In this document: positions 1 through 12,316 of the stretch, piece after piece
How the letters are laid out: each line of letters begins with the position of its first letter
Numbering within the stretch: the first letter of the stretch is position 1
Notes under the pieces: model-generated
The model's input: the letters and a program-made list of their open reading frames with translations, nothing else
What the model was told of the DNA's origin: nothing
Database searches by the model: none
Made by a program: the position numbers and the translations under genes
Assembly: GCA_958450325.1 (NCBI GenBank)
Contig: OY288243.1
Span: 1,526,586 to 1,590,585, forward strand
Source of the DNA: Agrostemma githago
Lineage: Eukaryota > Streptophyta > Magnoliopsida > Caryophyllales > Caryophyllaceae
DNA length: 64,000 nt
Direction of reading: 5' to 3'

Positions 1-121
1 CCTCCTTCTGAGAAACAATTTACGGTTCTTCATACAAAACTTGGAAATGGGTTTTCATCGCCTTACTCCAAAACCGACTTTGAAGCATAAATAAATTACA
101 ATCAATTTTGTCACCGGGGTC

Positions 122-1675
122 TCAAAAAGGAGACGTTAAAGGAACATTGACGGGAAAATTATCAATCTCGTCCATCCATGGATTCTTCTCTTTGGCAGGG
201 TTTACGGTTCTTAGAGCCTGCCAAACCGCGCTATTGCACTTAAACCCTGACCCAAATGCAATCTGCCAAACCCGGTCTCCCTTCTTCATCCTTCCCTTGG
301 CTTCTGAGTATGCCAACTCGTACCAAAGCGAGCTACTTGAAGTGTTTCCAAATCGGTACAGGGTCATCCTTGACGGCTCCATGTGCCATTCACTGAGCTG
401 TAAGTTCTTTTCAAGTTCATCGAGGACTGCTCTTCCGCCAGCGTGGATGCAAAAATGATCGAAAGCCAACTTAAAGTCTGGAATATACGGCTTGATTTTC
501 ATCTTGAAGACTTTCTTACCTACAAGTGTGGCTAAGAAGAGCAATTGCTCGGACATTGGAAGAACGAGGGGGCCTAATGTCGTGATGTTGGTTTTCAAGG
601 CATCGCCAGCAACTGCCATCAACTCTTTCGAGAGGGAAACCCCAACCGTCCCCGTGGGGTCCTCTTGTTGGTATACACAAGAGAAGCACTTGTCGTCCGA
701 ACCCTTGTGGGTCCGGACGGTGTGAACTAACTTGTACTTGGACCGACTTCTGTCGCATTGTTTGTTAGATAAGAGGATGGCGGCCGCACCCATTCTAAAC
801 AAGCAATTTGGCAAAAGCATGGAACGTTCGTTTCCAAGATACCAATTTAAAGTAATGTTCTCGGTACTCAAAACCAATGCATAGGAATTCGGTTGGACTT
901 GGAGGAGTTGCTTGGCTAGATCGATGGCAATAACACCGGCACTACATCCCATCCCTCCTAAATTGTAGCTCACGATGTTCCCTCGAAGCTTATAATGGTT
1001 CACAATCATGGCCGAGAGAGACGGGGTAGGGTTAAACAAGCTACAATTGACAACCAAAATACCAATGTCCTTAGGTTTTACATTTGTCTTGGCCAAGAGC
1101 TCATCGATGGCACCAAACATCACTTCTTCCGCTTCTTTCCTAGCGAAAGCCATAGACGGGTTTGGAGGTGAGTTATGTAAAGCCTCGGGAAGGTAAGTAT
1201 CCTCCCCGAGACCGGACCTCTCGAGGATCTTCCTCTGAAATGCGAGGATTTGGTCGGAAAACGAACCCCACGTCTGGGATTTCTCCATGAAGGTAGGTCT
1301 AGAGAACTTAAGTGACTCATTTGGTTTGTAGCATGCAAAGTCGACGAGGTAAACATGATGAGGGCGGGTCATGAAGTATAGAGTAGACAAGAACACGATT
1401 AGGGTTGAGCATATAATGACGGAAATGAGGTTATACCGAAGATGCTCCCACAGCAGATAAATGTCTTCAAATGTAAATGTTGAGAGTTGAGCGGCTAGTA
1501 TAGCGACAACAGGAGAGAGGAAAAGGTACATCGCATGTTTCATAAGGTAATGGTAACCAAGCTTAACATACTTCAACCTCACCGATTGTTTGAAATCAGG
1601 CAGCTTAGTTCTTGATGAAGACATTGACGATGTTGGTGCGATCAAGGGTGTCGTTGGTTTTTCATCTTCAGCCAT
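122..1675 (-). CDS. KCS: 3-ketoacyl-CoA synthase (KCS), left copy
   Basis: 517-residue membrane condensing enzyme of very-long-chain fatty acid elongation. It condenses malonyl-CoA with a long acyl-CoA in the ER elongase that feeds wax, suberin and sphingolipid synthesis. The N-terminal third has two hydrophobic membrane segments (about residues 48-66 and 82-101), followed by the FAE1/KCS thiolase-like fold. The catalytic triad is visible: Cys244 in GGMGCSAG, His411 in FCIHAGG and Asn444 in FGNTSSSS; the spacing fits the family. The length is normal and the coding region has no intron. It most resembles the KCS4/9/17 group of Arabidopsis, from memory. It is divergently arranged with a near-identical copy at 6677-8230, with about 20 amino-acid differences by eye. 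The start is the ATG a few bases inside the exon that follows the 5' UTR intron. Confidence 0.95.
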   Translation of the reverse strand: MAEDEKPTTPLIAPTSSMSSSRTKLPDFKQSVRLKYVKLGYHYLMKHAMYLFLSPVVAILAAQLSTFTFEDIYLLWEHLRYNLISVIICSTLIVFLSTLYFMTRPHHVYLVDFACYKPNESLKFSRPTFMEKSQTWGSFSDQILAFQRKILERSGLGEDTYLPEALHNSPPNPSMAFARKEAEEVMFGAIDELLAKTNVKPKDIGILVVNCSLFNPTPSLSAMIVNHYKLRGNIVSYNLGGMGCSAGVIAIDLAKQLLQVQPNSYALVLSTENITLNWYLGNERSMLLPNCLFRMGAAAILLSNKQCDRSRSKYKLVHTVRTHKGSDDKCFSCVYQQEDPTGTVGVSLSKELMAVAGDALKTNITTLGPLVLPMSEQLLFLATLVGKKVFKMKIKPYIPDFKLAFDHFCIHAGGRAVLDELEKNLQLSEWHMEPSRMTLYRFGNTSSSSLWYELAYSEAKGRMKKGDRVWQIAFGSGFKCNSAVWQALRTVNPAKEKNPWMDEIDNFPVNVPLTSPF

Positions 1676-1694
1676 TTGTGTCTCTTTTACACCT

Positions 1695-2560
1695 CTGAAA
1701 CATTAATCACCGTGTTAGAATCAAGTGGACGAATGAAGGAAGTGGTTACTGCAATGCATGGCACAAAGTTCATGGCCATAGCTAACATGGAAAACCCCCT
1801 CAGTCACGACGAACACCCCCCCGATCAAAACAGTGTGAGATAAGCTTTGCAAAAACATTGAAATTTTCATTACATCTCGGATTCAGTCAATGTAATCATC
1901 AACTTTGTGACTCGAAATAAACCCTCAGCAGCCAACACAACACAATACATTCAAATCGGAATTCACTACAACGAAACTCTTATGAGATTACTCCATTCAA
2001 ATCGGAATTGTTTAGCTTTGTAGACTGCACATATCACAGTGAAACCATTGACCTGAATAACCCGAGAACAATACATCCGAAATTGACTTGAATCCTGAAA
2101 TGAATTCGACCCAAACCCGACCCAATTGACCAAATTTGCTACCACTGTCATTTCCACCCAAACAAAAAGGTAGTAACAATGATGAATTTCATCAAACTTT
2201 CATAATTCATACAATCAAAAGAAAATCAACCAAACCCATCAACCAAACATCAAAAAGTTCAGATCTTTCCTGAAAATCAGACATTAATAAGCAGAAATAA
2301 CCAAATTACAGAAAAATCAGACATTTATAATGCGACCGTCTCATACAAGAATTTGTGATGATCAAATTGTACAGAAAATTGCATGCAATCATAAAAAAAA
2401 AAAATCAAAACTTTACAAATTTTTACTATACAATTCAAGGGGGGGAGGGGGGGGGGGGCGATATAATCAAGGAAATGTAATTGAATCTGTAATTGGGAAA
2501 AAATTACATCAAATCAAAACAAAAAAAGTTAAGAACTTTGGTAGAAAATCAAAGAATTAC
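1695..2560 (-). other. 5' UTR intron of left KCS gene
   Basis: On the minus strand a TTTTCAG/GTAATTC donor lies at 2560 and a TTTCAG/AGGTG acceptor at 1695, 20 bases before the KCS start codon. The corresponding intron is present in the right copy. Inferred from splice consensus and conservation between the two arms; no transcript was seen. The intron carries an almost pure G run near 2440-2458 that the right copy lacks. Confidence 0.6.
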
Positions 2561-2670
2561 CTGAAAATCCGAAGCAATTGAAGAATCGGGATTGGAGATT
2601 TGTGAAGAAGGGTACCTTCAAAAAGTCCTCCTACCCAATTAATCCTAAGGACTCCTGGATTTCCAGAATT

Positions 2671-4170
2671 ATTTATTCCTAATTTAATTTTATAGTATTT
2701 ATATATGCAGACCACTGAGTCAGTGACCATGACAGCAGACACTAGACATCACGTTGTATTCGTTGTCACTTGTCATATTCGTTTCATATCGGGTTCAGGT
2801 AATTCTTCTGTGAAACCGTCTCATCAGACATAAAGGTAATTATTGTCAGTATGTGAGAATTATCGTAATGAATTTATTATTATTAAACAAATTTCATCCT
2901 GCCCGCCCGCCCGCCCTTGACCTGGGTCGGTCCAGGTAATAGTCTCGGACCGGGTTTGGCTACCCAACCTGGTCCCACTCCCATGGGACGATCCATGGTC
3001 CGGTAGTATGTACGTACCCGCTTAGTCTCAGTTATTTGTTTTTTTTTATTAATATTATTTGTGAGAAATATTTTAATCAAAGGATAATAAATAACCGAGA
3101 CAGAAAAGATCGAGTATGTGAGTACAAAGTCATTTAATACATGTAATTCTAATTAAGTTGGTATAAGGTGGTTTTAGAAACGTATTAAAAACCCAACTCT
3201 AATAAATAAATAAATAAAACTACATCACGAGGATATATGACTCAATTTCAATTTCAATTGGAATCAGTAACTCTCCTTTTTACGGTAATTTCACCATGAG
3301 ACATCTCACGTTACTGTGAAAGGTCTCACAGTAATGGTATATTAATTACCATGAGACGATCTCATATGAATTTTTATGTTTTAATTAAATGCAAACAAAT
3401 GAACGAGGTATAAAACTTTTATTCTTTTAATTTGAAAATGTTTTACATGAAAGTAACTTTTACTCTTTTGAGAAAAGTAAGTATCGTGGGAGAACCAAAT
3501 ACTCTATAGGTCAACAAGGGTGTGCTAACCATGTAGAATAAACAATAATTAGTCAATTGTCTAATAGTCAACATCGTCATTAATAATAACAACGTAAAAA
3601 AAACTTAGAAGAAACGATCTCTCGTTAGTGTTAATGAGAGACATCTCATACTCATTTTAGGTCTAAAACAATAAACTCCCTCCGAGTTTCTATTATTGTC
3701 TCACTTTCCTTTTTGGGCTGAGTTTGATTTCTGCCACTTTCCTTTTTAGGCAAAAAGATTTGATATTCCAAAATTTTAGGTCTAGATTCGCCCCTATTAA
3801 TAATGGCAACGATAAATTCGGTCAATGCCACGTACACTTAAACTTTAATGCCTCTAGATCTACCAACTACTCATTGAGTCACTTCTCACTTGCTAGTCCG
3901 ATGTGTCAGCCACGCTGGCGACGGTCTCTTATGTGGCACTCGGCCATTGGTTGCGACGGTGCATGCGATCCACATTGGGCCATGCAGTTTACATCTTAGG
4001 CTAATAACACTTCACGTGAGAGAATACATGTTTTGGGCTTCGGCATGTGTAATATCTTGCTTCCCTGTAACATGGTGTAACTAACGACGGAAAAAATGTC
4101 GTATTGAATGAGGTTAAAGACGATTACGTCATCTTTCGGGATGAATAATGATGGTAGGATCGAGTACGTC
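2671..4170. other. Loop DNA without a recognisable gene
   Basis: A+T-rich spacer between the two KCS arms. Short words such as 'gagac(g/a)tctcat' recur around 2815, 3300-3370 and 3640, including a small palindrome near 3283-3368. The open frames here are short and lack codon-like composition. I see no gene. Confidence 0.6.
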
Positions 4171-4174
4171 ACTC

Positions 4175-5560
4175 GTATAAATATGAATCCATTTTATTTT
4201 GGGAGTCAAAAAAGGTGGAAATTACGTGGATAATAACCTTCAAAATCGGTTGTTTTCTGAAATTCTCAGTCGAGAGCAGCGACAGTTGTTCTGAAGCGCG
4301 GTTCATTTTCACGAAAACTTGTCGATAGGAATAGAATGTCGAATAATGATTATTGCAAAACACTTTGAAACGATATAAAATGGATTATAGAACTTGTTTT
4401 TCTGATTCTGAAACCTCTCAAAAGACAATATTATGACTTTTAAAAGTATCTATTGAAAACCAAATGATGCGCTTCATAATATACCGAGATAAAATGGGTT
4501 CGTATTCGCACTGAATGAACTTCAAACCAAATAAAATGTCTTAAATAGAGCCTTTTTTAAGCCATAAAATTGGTCATCAAGACATGTCGGAATCAGTCGA
4601 AACATGTTCAATACTCCATTTTATATCGTGTCAGAGAGTTATAATAATCATTATTAGGCATTATATTTCTATCGACAAGTTTTAGTCAAAATATATTCAC
4701 GTTTGAGAACAATTTTATATCCTTTCAAAAACAGCCGAAAAATACCGATTTTGAAGGTTATTATCCACGCTTTTTCGGCATTTTGAGCCCCGGAATAAAA
4801 TGAGACCATATTCGCGCTGAACATACCTCTCGCCAAATAAAACACCCCCGGTGAATTATGACAGTCATTTGGTACTAAATACAGCCTTTTTTAAGCCGTA
4901 AAATTGGTTATCGAGACATGTTGAAATCAGTCGAAACATGTTCAATACTCCATTTTATATCGTGTCAGAGAGTTCTAATAATCATTATTAGGCATTATGT
5001 TCCTATCGACAAGTTCTAATCAATAAATATTCGCGTTTGAGAACAATTTTATATCCTTTCAAAAACAGCCGAAAAATACCGATTTTGAAGGTTATTATCC
5101 ACGTTTTTTCGGCATTTTGAGCCCCAGAATAAAATTGTACCATATTCGCGCTGAACATACCTCTCGCCAAATAAAACACCCCGGTGAATTATGACAGTCA
5201 TTTGATATTAAATAGAGCCTTTTTTAAACCGTAAAATTGGTTATCGAGACATGTTGAAATCAGTCGAAACATGTTCAATACTCCATTTTATATCGTGTCA
5301 GAGAGTTCTAATAATCATTATTAGGCATTATATTTCTATCGATAAGTTTTAGTCAAAATATATTCGCGTTTGAGAACAATTTTATATCCTTTCAAAAACA
5401 GTCGAAAAATACCGATTTTGAAAGTTATTATCCACGTTTTTTCAGCCTTTTGAATCCCGGAATAAAACGGACCCATATTCACGCCAAACAATCTTTATAC
5501 CAAACGAAATATCCTGGTGCATCATGAGAATCATTTGATCTTCAATAGAGAATTTTAAAA
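4175..5560. repeat. Fold-back array of a 333-bp repeat
   Basis: Three direct copies begin near 4550, 4884 and 5217 (period 334 and 333 bases), each starting at 'gccttttttaa' and sharing the word 'tccattttatatcgtgtcag'. A partial fourth copy starts near 5456. The stretch 4180-4490 is a more diverged copy in inverted orientation: it holds the complement of the 'gattttgaaggttattatcc' segment at 4228-4250 and of the 'tctatcgacaagttt' segment near 4315. The whole looks like a fold-back element or a satellite seed. No coding capacity is seen. Confidence 0.8.
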
Positions 5561-5872
5561 TCACAAGATTTTCTTTTCAGACGTGTCGATTCTATCCGTC
5601 CAACTCAACCACTTGTATACACGAATCAATAATCTTAATAAGTGTATACGGAGTACGAGTATAAAGTGAATGAGATTTGGAGTACTAATAAGGAAAGTAA
5701 AACCGTGAAGTTTCCTAAAACGGAAATGTGGATCTTGCTTTAATGAAGGGGGGAGTGACTATAAGCTAATTCTGCAAATCCAGTAGTTCTTAGGATTAAT
5801 TGGGTAAGACTTTTTTGAAGGTACCCTCTTCACAAATCTGGTTGTTTTTGTTCATTTGCTTCAATCTTTAAG

Positions 5873-6657
5873 GTAATCTACCTTATCAATTCTTCTAGTA
5901 ACTCTTCTTTTTACTCTCTAATTTCTTCCAAAGTTCTTAACTTTTTACTGTTTTTGTTTTGATTTGATGTAATTTTTTTTCCCAATTATAGATCAATCAC
6001 ATTTTCCAATTCCTCCATAATTTGGTTATTTCTGCTTATTATTGTCTGATTTCAGGAAAGATCTGAACTTTTTCCTGTTTTTGGTTGATTGGATGTACTG
6101 TAGTTAAATGATGCAGTTTCCTGTTGTTGAAATTATGAACTATTTTGATTGTTTGGTTGAAATGACAGTGGTACAGCAAATGGGTCAATTGGGTCGGGTT
6201 TGGGTCGAATTCATTTCAGGATTCAAGTCAATTTTGGATGTACTGTTCTCGGGTCATTTTGGATTTGGGTCATTTCGGGTTGGGTCAGCTTTTTGTTGGG
6301 TGTAGAAACCAGCATTGTAATAATTGTTTCACTGTGATCCATGCAGTCGATTTGAATGGAATAATCTCATAAGAGTTTCGTTGTAGTGAATTCCGATTTG
6401 AATGTATTGTGTTGTGTTGGCTGCTGAGGGTTTATTTCGAGTCACAAAGTTGATGATTACATTGACTGAATCCGAGATGTAATGAAAATTTCAATGTTTT
6501 TGCAAAGCTTATCTCACACTGTTTTGATCGGTGGGGTGTTCGTCGTGACTGAGGGGGTTTTCCAAGTTAGCTATGGCTATGAACTTTGTGCCATGCATTG
6601 CAGTAACCACTTCCTTCATTCGTCCACTTGATTCTAACACCGTGACTAATATTTCAG
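5873..6657 (+). other. 5' UTR intron of right KCS gene
   Basis: A donor TTTAAG/GTAATC lies at 5873 and an acceptor ATTTCAG/AGGTG ends at 6657. The start codon follows 20 bases later. It is the counterpart of the intron in the left arm. Inferred from splice consensus and conservation. Confidence 0.6.
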
Positions 6658-6676
6658 AGGTGTAAAAGAGACACAA

Positions 6677-8230
6677 ATGGTCGAAGATGGAAAACCAACG
6701 ACACCCTTGATCGCACCAAGATCATCAACATCTTCATCAAGGACTAAGCTGCCTGATTTCAAACAATCGGTGAGGTTGAAGTATGTTAAGCTTGGTTACC
6801 ATTACCTTATAAAACATGGGATGTACCTTTTCCTCTCCCCTGTTGTCGCGATACTAGCTGCTCAACTCTCTACGTTTACATTTGAAGACATTTATCTGCT
6901 GTGGGAGCATCTCCGGTATAACCTCATTTCCGTCATTATATGCTCAACTCTAATCGTGTTCTTGTCTACTCTATACTTCTTGACCCGCCCTCATCATGTT
7001 TACCTCCTCGACTTTGCATGCTACAAACCGAATGAGTCTCTTAAGGTCTCTAGACCTTACTTCATGGAGAAATCCGAGACTTGGGGTTCGTTTACCGACC
7101 AAATCATCGCATTTCAGAGGAAAATCCTCGAGAGGTCCGGTCTCGGGGAGGATACTTACCTTCCCGAGGCTTTACATAACTCACCTCCAAACCCGTCTAT
7201 GGCTTTCGCTAGGAAAGAAGCGGAAGAAGTGATGTTTGGTGCCATTGATGAGCTCTTGGCCAAGACAAATGTAAAACCTAAGGACATTGGTATTTTGGTT
7301 GTCAATTGTAGCTTGTTTAACCCTACCCCGTCTCTCTCGGCCATGATTGTGAACCATTATAAGCTTCGAGGGAACATCGTGAGCTACAATTTAGGAGGGA
7401 TGGGATGCAGTGCCGGTGTTATTGCCATCGATCTAGCTAAGCAACTCCTCCAAGTCCAACCGAATTCCTATGCATTGGTTTTGAGTACTGAGAACATTAC
7501 TTTAAATTGGTATCCTGGTAACGAACGTTCCATGATTTTACCAAATTGCTTGTTTAGAATGGGTGCGGCCGCCATCCTCTTATCTAACAAACAATGCGAC
7601 AGAAGTCGGTCCAAGTACAAGTTAGTCCACACCGTCCGGACCCACAAGGGTTCGGACGACAAGTGCTTCTCTTGTGTATACCAACAAGAGGACCCCACGG
7701 GGACAGTCGGTGTCTCTCTCTCGAAAGAGTTGATGGCGGTTGCTGGCGATGCCTTGAAAACCAACATCATAACCCTAGGCCCTCTCGTTCTTCCAATGTC
7801 CGAGCAATTGCTCTTCTTAGCCACACTTGTAGGCAAGAAGCTCTTCAAGATGAAAATCAAGCCGTATATTCCCGACTTCAAGTTGGCTTTCGAGCATTTT
7901 TGCATCCACGCTGGCGGAAGAGCAGTCCTCGATGAACTTGAAAAGAACTTAGAGCTCAGTGAATGGCACATGGAGCCGTCAAGGATGACCCTGTACCGAT
8001 TTGGAAACACTTCAAGTAGCTCGCTTTGGTACGAATTGGCATACTCAGAAGCCAAGGGAAGGATGAAGAAGGGAGACCGGGTTTGGCAGATTGCATTTGG
8101 GTCAGGGTTTAAGTGCAATAGCGCGGTTTGGCAGGCTCTAAGAACCATAAACCCTGCCAAAGAGAAGAATCCATGGATGGACGAGATTGATAACTTTCCC
8201 GTCAATGTTCCTTTAACCTCTCCTTTTTGA
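6677..8230 (+). CDS. KCS: 3-ketoacyl-CoA synthase (KCS), right copy
   Basis: 517-residue paralogue of the gene at 122-1675, with the same role as an ER-bound condensing enzyme of fatty-acid elongation. Cys244, His411 and Asn444 with their motifs are intact, as are the two N-terminal membrane segments. Differences from the left copy are scattered and mostly conservative (for example NWYLGN to NWYPGN, HAM to HGM near residue 48). Both copies therefore look functional rather than one being a pseudogene. Sequence identity continues through the 5' UTR, intron and 3' UTR. This points to duplication of a genomic segment, not retroposition. Confidence 0.95.
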   Translation: MVEDGKPTTPLIAPRSSTSSSRTKLPDFKQSVRLKYVKLGYHYLIKHGMYLFLSPVVAILAAQLSTFTFEDIYLLWEHLRYNLISVIICSTLIVFLSTLYFLTRPHHVYLLDFACYKPNESLKVSRPYFMEKSETWGSFTDQIIAFQRKILERSGLGEDTYLPEALHNSPPNPSMAFARKEAEEVMFGAIDELLAKTNVKPKDIGILVVNCSLFNPTPSLSAMIVNHYKLRGNIVSYNLGGMGCSAGVIAIDLAKQLLQVQPNSYALVLSTENITLNWYPGNERSMILPNCLFRMGAAAILLSNKQCDRSRSKYKLVHTVRTHKGSDDKCFSCVYQQEDPTGTVGVSLSKELMAVAGDALKTNIITLGPLVLPMSEQLLFLATLVGKKLFKMKIKPYIPDFKLAFEHFCIHAGGRAVLDELEKNLELSEWHMEPSRMTLYRFGNTSSSSLWYELAYSEAKGRMKKGDRVWQIAFGSGFKCNSAVWQALRTINPAKEKNPWMDEIDNFPVNVPLTSPF

Positions 8231-8355
8231 GACCCCGGTTACAAATTGATACTCCTATTAATTTATTTATGCTTCAAAGTCGGTTTTGGAGTAAGGCCAT
8301 GAAAACCCATTTCCAAGTTTTGCATGAAGAACCGAAATTGTTTCTCAGAAAGAGG

Positions 8356-9060
8356 TCTTATATATCTCTTGTGCTAGTTGTATAACATCGATTCACTTGA
8401 TTGTTTCTTTCTGTATTATTTGTGTTTAAAACAAGCTCAAACGAGTTAAACTCGAACATGTAAACCCAGGCCCGGATTCTATTATCAGTAAATGAGCCAG
8501 AGTTGATGTCGATGGAACGATTCGGCTGTGAAAGGGTAGTGTTGAGTTTGTGTTGGATTGATGTTTACCAGTTTGGGCTATGTAATTCTGTGCAATAAAT
8601 TTGTTTTTTTTTTTTTCAAAATCGCAATAAAAAAGTACCATCTTTGCTCTTGGGTATGAGAAACCGTACTTCATCGATTTGGGTATCAAAACTAAAAAAA
8701 AATATTGTAAATAAACACGAGTTTTACTCGTTCCAACATCCAAACTCATACCTTATCAAATGCGGATTTGTCCCAATTAAAGGCCACATGCGGGCTAACG
8801 AACCGTTCCCGTTTCTTTTTGGGTCGGACATCAACATTCGCAATCTAATGTTCAATCCAAATGAACATGAGATCGTTAGCCATCGATCCAAAACCAAAAC
8901 GAAATGAAGTTGTGTAAGCGAAATTTTACCAAACAAAGATGTATGTATGGTGTATATAAGGGCGTTTGTTATGGAGGTTTTACAAATTAAAGGTAGGAAA
9001 AGCCAAGAATCCGAAGGTTAAAAAAAAAAAGTGCAAAAGTTACTGACATTATTTTTCTTT
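8356..9060. other. Intergenic region, converging gene ends
   Basis: A+T-rich DNA between the 3' ends of the right KCS gene and the STRAP-like gene, which converge here. Short open frames on both strands lack homology that I recognise. Nothing else is seen. Confidence 0.6.
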
Positions 9061-9387
9061 TTACCGTTTGATGTTTTCTTCCTTGACATTGACAACCGTC
9101 TTCTCCTTATCGGCAATTTGACTGTCTTCCATCTTGGGTAAAACTTCTTTACCGTTTGGTATTTCTTCCTTGACCGTCTTCTCCTCCTTATCAGCAATTT
9201 GACAGTCTTCCATCTTGGGTAAAACTTCTTTACCGTTTGGTACTTCTTCCTTGACTGTCTTCTCCTTATCAGCAATTTGACAGTCAGCGATCTTGGGTAA
9301 AACTTCTTTACCGTTTGCTGTTTCTACCTTGACTGTCTTCTCATTATCAGCAATTTGACAGTCAGCGATCTTGGGTAAAACTTCTTC
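9061..9387 (-). repeat. In-frame tandem repeat in the STRAP C-terminus
   Basis: Four units of 26-27 residues (78-81 bases). Each begins with VLPK, then (I/M)xDx[10 protein letters not shown] and NGKE, and the last unit degenerates into the stop. All units stay in frame. The repeat is acidic/basic, low in hydrophobics and probably disordered. It is the minisatellite-like part of the last exon. Confidence 0.9.
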
Positions 9388-12316
9388 CACCAGAGGTTTA
9401 ACCGTGCCACTAGGCGGGGTAGTTATAGCAGCAACCTCGTTATCTTTATCTTCCAGTGTCAGGAGGCCAGCTTGCCAAATCCTGATGGTCCCGTCCTCTG
9501 ATCCTGAGGCATATGACTCACCCCCGGGAGAGAAACGCACGCAGTGTACAGGACCGTGATGACCCTTGTTGCATGCTGCATTAGCCAAAAAGGAAAAAAA
9601 CAAAAAACTTCAATTAACAGCTGAGATTACCGAAAAGGGAGTAAAAAAAAAGTTCAGGAAATTAGTCAGCATTACATACCAATCTCATCACCGGTATGGA
9701 AATCAAGGACTCGGACCCACATGTCTTCTCCTCCAGCGACAAATTTGTTACCATGCTTAGGCTCTAGTGATGCCGATTCCACAGGGTAGTCCATTTCATA
9801 GCTCTTAACCAATGCAAAACTGCAGTACAGAGAAACGGACGGGACTTCAGCAGCATTACATGAAGCCTAGGCTGAAAAATATGCATATATAAAAAAAAAC
9901 AGAAGACTTACTTATTGGCATCCCAAAACTTGACACTGGTTCCGTCACAGGTTGTGATATAGCGACCGTCTTGGCTTACTTCAGAGCTAGTGACAGATGA
10001 GTTGGTCTCAAGAGTTCGGACTATCTGGCCATTTCTCACGTCCCATAACCTGAAAGTTACCAAGGATTTTCAACAGCAGAATGCTAATGAATTGACAGTT
10101 CAGTAAATCAACACATTAAATGACTGTATAAAAAATGTCGATCCGACTCCCTTGACAGCATATAGAAAAAAGTCATTCTAAGCGTACCTAACTCCACCCA
10201 TGTCAGAGCATGAACTCAAAATAGTCTTGTCGCTATGAAGCCATGCCACAGTTCTCACGGAACCAGGAGACTTGTCGAGTTCTCTGGGAGGCGCATCTGG
10301 ACGATTCATATCATAGATGCGCAGTATTTTCTCCATCCCGCCAGTTAAAAGAAGGTGAGTGTCCTGCTCCCAAATTTACAACACCGTAAGCACCACCACA
10401 ATACATAAATAGAAAATTAAACTAGACAATGTGCTTGATGTATCTACTACCTCTGAGAAAGCACAGGATCGAACAATGTGCTTGTGGTCAAATGAATGCT
10501 TCACGTCTCCAGTTATGGCATCCCACACTTTTCTGCAAATGAATCAAGTAAAGCAAGCAAGTGCGACAGTCAACAATGATGTGCAAATATTTCGAGAATA
10601 GTAAAGTTACATCTACTCGCATCATTTTAAACGGATTTAGCTCAAAGCGAATTAACGGGTGGCAACTGATAAGGAAGATCAACTTTCTAATTTCCAAATG
10701 TCGAGAATACAAGATACCATTTCGAGAATGGATAAGCGATAAATATGAAACAAATCAATACATTTAAAACCACATTACAAAAAAGTAATAGCAGTTGACT
10801 AGACAGTAGACACATGTCGAATATGGTTCAAAATCTCGATCCTACATGAACACATACTAAGGGCGATCTCCACCAAGATCCCTTCTACTTGGTAAGTCAA
10901 CTTGATACTCATTACGTCATTAAACGCCATAACTAAATTACCAACCACATTCAGATGAGAGGCAAAGAATGAATGCATAACACGATTAGTATAAAATGAA
11001 TTCAGAAAGCATACGCTGAGAAGTCTGCAGATGCTGTAGCTGCAATTAAAGCGTTTCTGTCTAAGCAACAACTCCATACTGCACCTTTATGACCCTGGAA
11101 AGTTCCGACCCAATCTCCAGTTTCCCCATTTCTAAGCATCGGATTAGAATCTACAAGAATATCAATAACCAAGTGTCACAATTTTAAACCCGCTTGGGCG
11201 AAAAACACAAAAAACAGTAACAAAATACAAACCACTTCCTACATCGTGAATATCTAAACACTAATTGATCCAAACTTGTGTATATCGACAAAGATTAGTG
11301 CATCACGTGCCTCATCTAAAAATCCAAATGCATCAAAGGTTGCCTCCCTATATACACCGTTCAACACCTAAAAAAGGCAACGCCACTGAACTCCCTAGTA
11401 CGTGAATACTCTATAGTTCCCGTGGCACGAGATCCAAGAGTCTGGCATTAAACTTCCCAAAATGTAGGCACGACGCAAGCTTATACTATTAACTATATAC
11501 GGAGTACATCACAACTAAGCTCAAGGATAAACCTTTAACCCATAAAACGGTCAACAAAGCCATATCCAATGATTTTTAATGACACACACAATGACGATAA
11601 GCTCAAACTCAAACTCTTACTACATTATCACACTTATGTTGACAAACAATCACATTCACTGATAGAAAGAAACCAAAACCCATGAATAGTGAACATTAAC
11701 GACACTACAACAACGACATCAGAGACTCATCGTTCCAAAACCGTCAACGATCAATTGCATACATAAAAACATCAAACTATGGACTAAATGAATGAAATCT
11801 AAGAAACCTTTACTTTCACAAGAAACCAATCCCCATGAATAAATGAACATTAACTACACTACAACAACGACATCAGAGCCTTAATCTCAGCACAAATTTG
11901 GGGTCGACTAAGATGAATCATTATTTCACAACAGTCAATGATCAATTGCATACATTAAAACATCACCTATGACTAAATGAATAAAATCCAAGAAACCAAA
12001 CACCATGGATAAATGGAACATTAGCTATAGTATATGTGATTTCGACGTTGACTGAGATAAATCATCCATCATTTCAAAACCTTCAATGATCAATCAATTA
12101 CATACATAAAAACATCAAATATCACTAAAAATGTATGAAATTCAAGAAAAACACGAAATCGAAACAAAGTAAATAAATAAATAAATAATTTTTTTTACCC
12201 TTGCTAGCACTGATGAGGAAGAACCCATCTGGAGTAATTGGACTGTAAAAAAGATCAACCACTGGACGAGAATGCCCATGACATACCAATGGCACTGTAA
12301 CTCTTTTTTTATCCAT
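9061..12316 (-). CDS. STRAP: STRAP-like WD40-repeat protein, 7 exons
   Basis: WD40 propeller protein related to serine-threonine kinase receptor-associated protein (STRAP/Unrip). In animals that protein works with the SMN complex and TGF-beta receptors; plant homologues are little characterised. Exons on the minus strand are 12316-12199, 11150-11015, 10532-10451, 10363-10188, 10049-9912, 9819-9680 and 9575-9061. All junctions are GT-AG and the total is 1305 bases (434 residues) with continuous phase. The N-terminus [18 protein letters not shown] is typical. WD-type motifs include [20 protein letters not shown] and GTIRIWQ. Plant relatives are about 330-340 residues; here the tail after the last blade is about 100 residues longer and made of Lys/Glu-rich tandem repeats. 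The first exon choice is strong because the start methionine immediately precedes the conserved domain. Confidence 0.9.
11667..12115. repeat. Tandem repeat in STRAP intron 1
   Basis: Roughly three diverged copies of a 150-170-base segment. It contains 'acactacaacaacgacatcag', 'caatgatcaattgcatac' and 'gaaaccaa' words near 11670, 11820 and 11990. All lie inside the 1048-base first intron (11151-12198). Confidence 0.65.

Larger units (their letters stand above)
1..2670. repeat. Left arm of large inverted duplication
   Basis: Positions 1-2670 match the reverse complement of 5768-8355 at high identity. The match covers the KCS 3' flank, coding region, 5' UTR, 5' UTR intron and first exon/promoter-proximal DNA. 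The match stops abruptly near 2670/5768. At the outer end it still holds at base 1, so the arm may continue beyond the window. Confidence 0.9.
5768..8355. repeat. Right arm of large inverted duplication
   Basis: Reverse complement of 1-2670, carrying the second KCS gene with its 5' UTR intron and 3' flank. Small indels and substitutions separate the arms, mostly in the intron. Coding similarity is clearly higher than intron similarity. Confidence 0.9.

Noticed and set aside
7468..8205. 245-codon open frame on the minus strand of the right KCS gene
   Set aside because: It is antisense to the conserved KCS coding region, mirrored by a shorter frame in the left copy, and shows no domain. It is a coding shadow.
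8426..8936. Several short open frames downstream of the right KCS gene
   Set aside because: Overlapping on both strands, with no domain, no splice context and A+T-rich repeats.
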